Source: Suillus spraguei
Lineage: Eukaryota > Basidiomycota > Agaricomycetes > Boletales > Suillaceae
NCBI GenBank assembly: GCA_016800925.1
Contig: JABCPU010000806.1
Coordinates: forward strand, 1 to 25,889
Length of the DNA: 25,889 bases
Direction of reading: 5' to 3'
Part shown: in pieces, positions 20,501 through 25,889 of the stretch
Layout of the letters: each line of letters begins with the position of its first letter
Numbering within the stretch: the stretch's first letter is position 1
Translations under genes and position numbers: made by a program
Notes under the pieces: model-generated
What the model was told of the DNA's origin: nothing
The model's input: the letters and a program-made list of their open reading frames with translations, nothing else
Databases searched by the model: none

Positions 20501-22421
20501 GAATGTGAGACTTTAATTAAATTGGACCCCATATGCAACTTTAACATACCATGGTAAACTAGACACTTCAAATTGTTAGTGGTCTTCATCTCGATCTCGA
20601 GTTTCCACTGGTCCAGTAGGGCCAACGGAGCAACGATAAGGTTTGTCTTGCATCCAGGGTCATCGGAGGGGTTGGCGATAACCACCGAGATCATCTGCAC
20701 CGTCTTCCCTAAGCCCATTTCGTCGCTCAAACAGCCTCCTTTGTCGCTACATTTCTCGCGTTCTAGCGCCCATGCAACACCGATAACCTGGTGAGCCAAC
20801 AAAGAAACACTCATTCCTGGAAGGGGATTGTGCAGACTCTTCAACCCGAGTTTTGCAAGGGCCTTGTCGACACTGGCATTGCCATCGAATTGCTCCGCAT
20901 TGCCAGCAGCAATCAAGAACTTGTCAATGCTGGGAATAGCGGAAATAAGAACGTGAGAACACAATCATTTAAAAGTATTGTGACGTACTCGCCCGGATTT
21001 GCAGTCGGCCCAATAAACAAGTCTTTCCCTCTACTATAGAAGTCGCCATCCTCGTCAAAGCGTGAGTCATGATTGCCAGCACCACCTAAGATATCAGGTA
21101 GCTCCCAATCCTCCTCCCAGTCTGTGCCCGATCCCATAGCAACGTCGAGACGAACGTGTGATCCGGATGCAATAGGCTGGCGGTCAAGAGTTGGATAAGA
21201 ATATCTGTCATCGTCGCCATTATGGGGAGGGACCTGGAAGGTCATGTCTTTCGTCAATTCAGAAAGCTTGGCCTGGGAGCTTAGGTCGTTCTGAATGTTG
21301 CTGATCCTTAAATGGGTTTCATCAGAACTGCGGTGCAAGGATGGCTGGTGGACTACAGGAAGCACAGCCTTTTGATCTGCGAACTGTACGGGAATGTGGC
21401 CTTGCGAAGACTGCGTGTTGGAATTTGCAGGCGCCAGAAGCACCTCGGGTGACTGAAGAGTTGTGCGCTTAGATACAGGGAGAGTGGATACACCAGATTT
21501 GTCTTCCTCTTTCTCCGTGCCCAAAAACAAGAGAGATGATGAAGTGCGCTTTCGAGGAATAACTATGTTAGCTGGTTCAGGTTTTACGGCAGTCCCAGTA
21601 GTTCCGCGCTTCAACGGCGGCAATAACACGAACGCCTTCAATGCTGGGGCTCGTCGCGCGGATGTACTTGGGCTGGGGAGATTGTTTACATTCAGATTTG
21701 CATCGAGCTGCGCTAACAAACTACCTCGAGGCGGCTTTGTACCGACGGCAATGTCTGACGCAAGTAAATTTGGCTGCGCAATCATTGTCATAATAGAGCT
21801 GGTAGAAAACGCGACTTTACTTACCGTTTCATTCTTGATTGGCTTGCTAGCATAAAGTGCTTTGACGCGCATAAGTCTCGCCTGTTTATGCCTCGGTGTA
21901 CTGGCATGGACCTAAGGGAGTGGTGTTCATAGCCAAAGAGCCTTGCATGGGCAATGTCATACCGTATAATTGGCCAAACTACCAAAACCTTCTGCTCTGC
22001 CATCGGAGCGGCCAGATCTGGCACTGAGTGGGATATTGATAGCAGCACAAGCCTGCTCCAAACATGTGACTACGCCATCTATAAATTTAACTCAGCGAAT
22101 CTTCACATCCGCAATAGGGGGCGCATACATCCTGTCTTTGGCTGCAACGTGACTCTGAACTGTAATTGAGGTCGTTAAAGAGGTATTGATGTGCCACCAG
22201 ATATGATAGAAACATACGTTGGTGTCATAGGGATCAATTTCTAGATGCCGACGAAGCGCAGTGAGATAGGACTTGGGAATAGACGCGTCCTGAAATACAT
22301 ATTCAGCCTCGCAGACGAGCGCCAATCAACATGTGTTTACATTGATGTGTTTCTGAAAGCCGAGCTGCTCCCTCGCGATAGCAAGGGTATCAGGATGGCG
22401 TGATAAAGTAGATGCATCCAT
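17546..22421 (-). CDS. SNF2-family ATPase with embedded RING finger
   Basis: The product is an ATP-driven DNA translocase with a ubiquitin-ligase RING, of the Rad5/Rad16/Uls1/Rrp1-Rrp2 class. By eye I can splice 25 exons with GT-AG introns of 46-67 nt into one 1209-residue frame from ATG at 22421 to TGA at 17546. Residues 1-390 are low-complexity, with no clear HIRAN domain. Walker A DEMGLGKT is near 460-467 and DEAQ at 599-602. TGTPIINGLVDAYAL and RPWYDWREF follow, as in Uls1/Rrp-type proteins. The C3HC4 RING (CPIC...CGHTFCREC...CPSC) spans 830-882. An acidic stretch with about ten Asp lies at 945-1005. The helicase C lobe has KCGGVGLNL near 1108-1116 and DRVHRLGQQ near 1139-1147. The gene appears intact. 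Uls1/Rrp is favoured over Rad5 because no HIRAN is visible. Alternatively it could be Rad16-like. Confidence 0.93.
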
Positions 22422-22478
22422 AGCAGCATCAAAATTCAAAATAAGTAACAAAATGAAAGAAGTGGAAGCTGAATTTCA

Positions 22479-22495
22479 GACGCGACGGACGCGAC
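22479..22495. promoter_or_regulatory. Paired GACGCGAC elements upstream of SNF2 gene
   Basis: Two copies of GACGCGAC, 22479-22486 and 22488-22495, lie about 60-75 bp upstream of the ATG at 22421. The core ACGCG is that of the MluI cell-cycle box bound by MBF in yeasts, which drives many S-phase and repair genes. A cell-cycle role is inference. Confidence 0.35.
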
Positions 22496-22984
22496 TTTAA
22501 GGTGCGTTTGTTTGTCATTCTTTGCATCTTTGAACCCGATGAGCTCGCTTCGGGGCTTCTTCGAAGTCGGCATATTTACATAAATTGAGAACTTTGTTCT
22601 GCCCTTTGAGCGCTTGTCGATATGATTGTATGATTACATACCACCTTCCATTCGTCTTGTATCCAGCCTTTCTTCTGTAATGTTGGATGTTGAATCAGCC
22701 GCAGACCTCGGATGTGCATTAAGTTCCTACCAATAATCGACACTGCTTGCGGCCACTGACAAAAACAGTACGTGTTTTTGCGCGGCCTAGTGGAACATTT
22801 TCATTAATATTCCGGTGAAGGACCAGAACCCGCACTGTTAATATATATGTGGCCGCCGATTGAATGACCTAACTTTCATAGAAGAGGTATTTTACTACTA
22901 TTTACCTTGTGAACGAACTTCACTCTCGACTTATTCCCACGGTTCGTGATTTTGAGCGTCACTATGTAAATTGGGGAGGTTCAT
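22496..22984. other. Upstream region of the SNF2 gene
   Basis: I see no gene in about 490 bp between the SNF2 promoter and the right inverted-duplication arm. A short dyad AAAACACGTACTGTTTTTG near 22762 is the only structure noted. Confidence 0.4.
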
Positions 22985-23854
22985 TCCAATTTTGATTCTG
23001 TGCTCAGCCTATGCGATATGCGCATATACCATGGTATTACTGCCTTATGCCGCCCGGCCAGAAAGTGCACGTTCGGAACTGTACTCACAGAATAACAAGG
23101 ACATATTCAGAACTCATGAGTCCTTGACATGGTAGCTGTGGAACACAATTTTGCTTCTGCTAAATATAGATACCATGAGAAATGTAAGTTACCAGTACAT
23201 GGGCATGGATGTCAGGAAATCTAGATTATCATGAACTTCACATCATAGTACATCCAAGCTCACCACTCTTGTGGTTATCGTGTTATGGTCCAAATTGGAA
23301 AAGCTGACAGTGAAGATGCTGAGCAAAGTGAAAGTAAGATGTCATATGACAACCCTTATGGGCCCAGCTTTGAAGCTCTTGACAGTACTAGTGCAGCACA
23401 GCCAGTCAACCTTGTTCAGACTAATCGAGTGTGATGAAAGGATTCAGAGAATTCTAGGATAGTCTCATAGTGGTGCCTTACATTGAGCCCTCCTTGAATA
23501 TTGTCATTTAAATCTTGGAAACACATGCCAGTTTGAACAATGGGAGGTTCTACACCGACTTCATTGATGAAATCGGGGAAAACACACCAGGTGCACGCCA
23601 TTCCCTCGACATGATCAACAAGACACAAACGAGGCTGCAGACCTTATTTCCACCAAGATCCACGTAATATGTCAGTGGAGAAGGGTTTGGTACGAAATGC
23701 GCGCACTGCACAAACCGTCTGCAGGTGAGCAAATTGCTCATATTGCTATAATCAAATCATACAAGACCTCCACATCCTATTTGAGACGAGTCCATACAAT
23801 CTATGCTGCTTTACATCTGAAGAAATAAGCTTCGTATACTTTGGCAATTCCATA

Positions 23855-25306
23855 TTAGTTGGTGCCGGCATCAGTGAACCGGGTTTTGGCAAAACCGATG
23901 CGGGAGAACCTCCCATCAAGCACAGTGTAGAAGCGCTGGAGGAATGCGTAACCAAGAAGAAAGTTACATCCGCCATCGGGTATGCCAAGGTTTTTAACGA
24001 CGAGATATATAGCACCGTCAATACCATTAACCGCTTGGTTGATAGAACGAGGCCAGATTTGGGCATTGGGCTTGAGACTGTAGACTTCCTGTGCAAAATG
24101 GTGAACAAAAGGTGTGAGGGCTGAGAGAATTGACATACCTCGCCAATATGGAAGTTCAAGTCCAGTAGATTATTGTACTGGGCAAGGGTGATAGTGAGAA
24201 GACCAGTCGCCGCATCCAAGTTAGCGCCGGTTGCAGTTCGGTACCTATCATAGGCATCTATCGAACGCTGATCAGACCTTTATTACTCGCTGACTCTAAA
24301 TACACACAGGGGGCAATCGCAATAAAGGTGAGGCCACTATCGAGGATACCAGCAGTTTGGTCTAAGATTGGCTCGGCGCCGTAGGTGATTCTCTGATCGA
24401 ATCCCCAGTAGTGAGATGAGGGGGGGTGGGGGTGATACCACTGAAACAAAACAATTACTATCAGTCTGGATTGATCCAGGAGCTAAGGTAGCTTACGTGA
24501 ATCCAACGTTGTCGATGTACATGGTAGGGTCAAGTTGACCAAAGCTGAGCTGTCCATCGTCGTTTCCATCTAGAGCGGTGGGCCGGAAAAAGATACCAAT
24601 AAGGGGCTGAATGACGTGTTGGGTATACAGGCATTCAGTGATAGTCGGGAGCGCGTCTCTCGGATGATTTGGCAGGGTGCCGTGTGTCGCGCCTACAGGC
24701 CCGATGCCAAGTATACCGTCATGAACGAAGCCCCGTGGATTAGAAAGAACACCAATTGGCATCCTGGTGGCGGTGAAGTCATCAAGAAGAGTGACGGCAT
24801 CAGTCCATAGAGTTCCTAGAGATGATCGTAGGTATCTTCGACTCATGATATTGTTATATGTCATACCGAAGAAGGCGTCAGGACCGTAGCCTTTCCTTAT
24901 AGGCTCTCCAGTGTTGAAGCTGCTGGAGGTTCGCATGTACGGAGTAGAGGCGCCAACCCATGTGACCGCGCTAGAGGTGTCGACTATCAAATGGTCTTCA
25001 AATGACACATTAGCAGACGGGTGTTTTCTCAATGTTGAACTTACAGTTTGTGGAGGGATTGCCAATGCCAACTGATACGACGTAGATAGAATCACTGTTT
25101 TGCAAATTGATATGATAACGCCGGCCATGCGTGCTGTAGTCTCTGAGGACCGCCACGCGAGCTTCGTCGTGCTGCACGAGGTTGGTACTATTGGAGAATT
25201 TTAACCTCCTCGTCATGGGGAGGGTGATGCGGGAATTGGGAACTTCAACGGGCAATCCGGTGATTGACAAAACCAGGAGTGCTAACAAGGATAAAGCAGA
25301 GAACAT
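23855..25306 (-). pseudogene. A1 aspartic protease, right copy, one frameshift
   Basis: The structure is the same as the left copy: exons 25306-25045, 24995-24497, 24440-24308, 24257-24139 and 24088-23855. It lacks the two single-base deletions of the left copy, so the first two exons read cleanly through signal segment, propeptide and VDTSSAVTWVG to the conserved DNVGFT. The third exon still has seven C at 24420-24426 where eight would keep frame into the second active-site exon (ILDSGLTF). It is therefore either a pseudogene with one lesion or an intact gene if the homopolymer was miscounted in sequencing. The product would be a secreted acid protease with unusual DTS and DSG in place of two DTG motifs. 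Confidence 0.85.
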
Positions 25307-25341
25307 GACTTAATGGAAAGTCACATCGTACTTGGTGACCC

Positions 25342-25349
25342 ATTATATA
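25342..25349 (-). promoter_or_regulatory. TATA box of the right protease copy
   Basis: Reverse complement TATATAAT lies 36 bp upstream of the ATG at 25306, at the same spacing as in the left copy. Confidence 0.5.
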
Positions 25350-25560
25350 TGTACTAGCGAACGCGATGGACCTTAGCCACGTCAGTCTCTCTGGAAAAAG
25401 CGGTGACGAGCAATCCTAGTCATCGCGAGTGCGAGGATTCGATAAAATTAATGTGGCAAGAGATGGTTTGCTGTTACTGTTTGGAAACTCATCTTGACTC
25501 TCGGGTGGCTTGAAATCGGAGATTAAAACCAGAAACCACGATTCATCGTCGATCCCCAGG

Positions 25561-25889
25561 CCAAGATTCTGAAAGTTGAAAATCCACTTATGGACCTTCG
25601 AGTATCCTCATCAGCAAAACCACTGAAATTAACGCTTAGCTTAAGCGTGTTACGAACACTTACGAATGCTTACGACTTCAGTGATGGTGGCATCTGATTG
25701 GTGGGTAAGCTTTACGGAAATCGATGAAATAAAATCCTGATTAGATGTGAAGCGTTAACAAGATTATCATATCAACCTAATCAGATGCGCAGATAATCAA
25801 ATGCAGAACTATCACTACTATACACAATCGGTTTTAGTACTACAGGCAACATGCAAAATATCTACATTAGATCTGTGTGCATTGTATGA
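25561..25889. other. AT-rich right flank, no gene
   Basis: This is unique sequence outside the duplication. A small dyad CGCTTA-GCT-TAAGCG lies at 25633-25647, followed by three CTTACGA-like words. Nothing here resembles the retroelement that flanks the left arm. Confidence 0.5.

Larger units (their letters stand above)
22985..25560 (-). repeat. Right arm of 2.6-kb inverted duplication
   Basis: This is the reverse-complement partner of 5220-7810. It carries the protease in opposite orientation plus its downstream DNA. It contains only the terminal third of the unrecognised frame found at 7660-8083 and lacks the 21-bp dyad present in the left arm. The two arms enclose about 15.2 kb holding the Helitron, the recycling factor and the SNF2 gene. 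Confidence 0.93.

Noticed and set aside
5220..25560. The inverted arms as terminal inverted repeats of one giant transposon
   Set aside because: The arms contain an ordinary protease gene, show no target-site duplication, and the core holds housekeeping-type genes and no transposase that would act on such ends.
1..25889. CRISPR array, bacterial operon or phage
   Set aside because: Spliceosomal introns, TATA promoters and fungal transposons show this is eukaryotic; repeats are not regularly spaced with unique spacers.

Overview
The window looks like nuclear DNA of a mushroom-forming basidiomycete (Agaricomycetes). The reasons are the many introns of about 46-68 nt with GT-AG ends, a polyporopepsin-type A1 aspartic protease, an intron-rich SNF2-RING gene, and a Ngaro-type tyrosine-recombinase retroelement beside a Helitron. 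I cannot name the species. All reading frames, splice junctions and alignments below were worked out by eye.

Layout. (1) 1-892: anonymous DNA with scattered AGCGGTA words, possibly the decayed 3' part of the retroelement. (2) 893-4637, minus strand: a dead Ngaro/DIRS-superfamily retrotransposon with gag and a single-frame RT-RNaseH-tyrosine recombinase pol. Its stops and two catalytic substitutions look mostly like CpG decay. (3) 4822-5031: a perfect 41-bp direct repeat around a 9-bp hairpin. (4) 5220-7810: left arm of a 2.6-kb inverted duplication, carrying a protease pseudogene. (5) 7660-8090: an unrecognised minus-strand reading frame crossing the inner edge of that arm. (6) 9018-15725: a degenerate Helitron with a Gln-rich N-terminus, Cys motif, HUH Rep and Pif1 helicase, followed by three tandem hairpins. 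(7) 15804-15932: a foldback element. (8) 16023-16961, plus strand: an intact mitochondrial ribosome recycling factor gene with four exons. (9) 17546-22421, minus strand, convergent with it: an intact 25-exon gene for a 1209-residue SNF2-family ATPase with an embedded RING finger (Rad5/Rad16/Uls1/Rrp class). (10) 22985-25560: right arm of the inverted duplication, with a less damaged protease copy. (11) 25561-25889: AT-rich flank without a gene.

The two apparently functional genes are an organelle translation factor and a chromatin/DNA-repair translocase. They sit in the middle of a 15-kb core bounded by nearly identical inverted protease duplications and a dead rolling-circle transposon. I see no operon-like cooperation between genes. 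The interest lies in the architecture: a segment that could invert by recombination between the arms, a duplication whose direction can be argued from a cut reading frame, hairpins whose loops appear flipped between tandem copies, a short repeat placed inverted on both sides of the Helitron, and a 14-nt microexon in the SNF2 gene.
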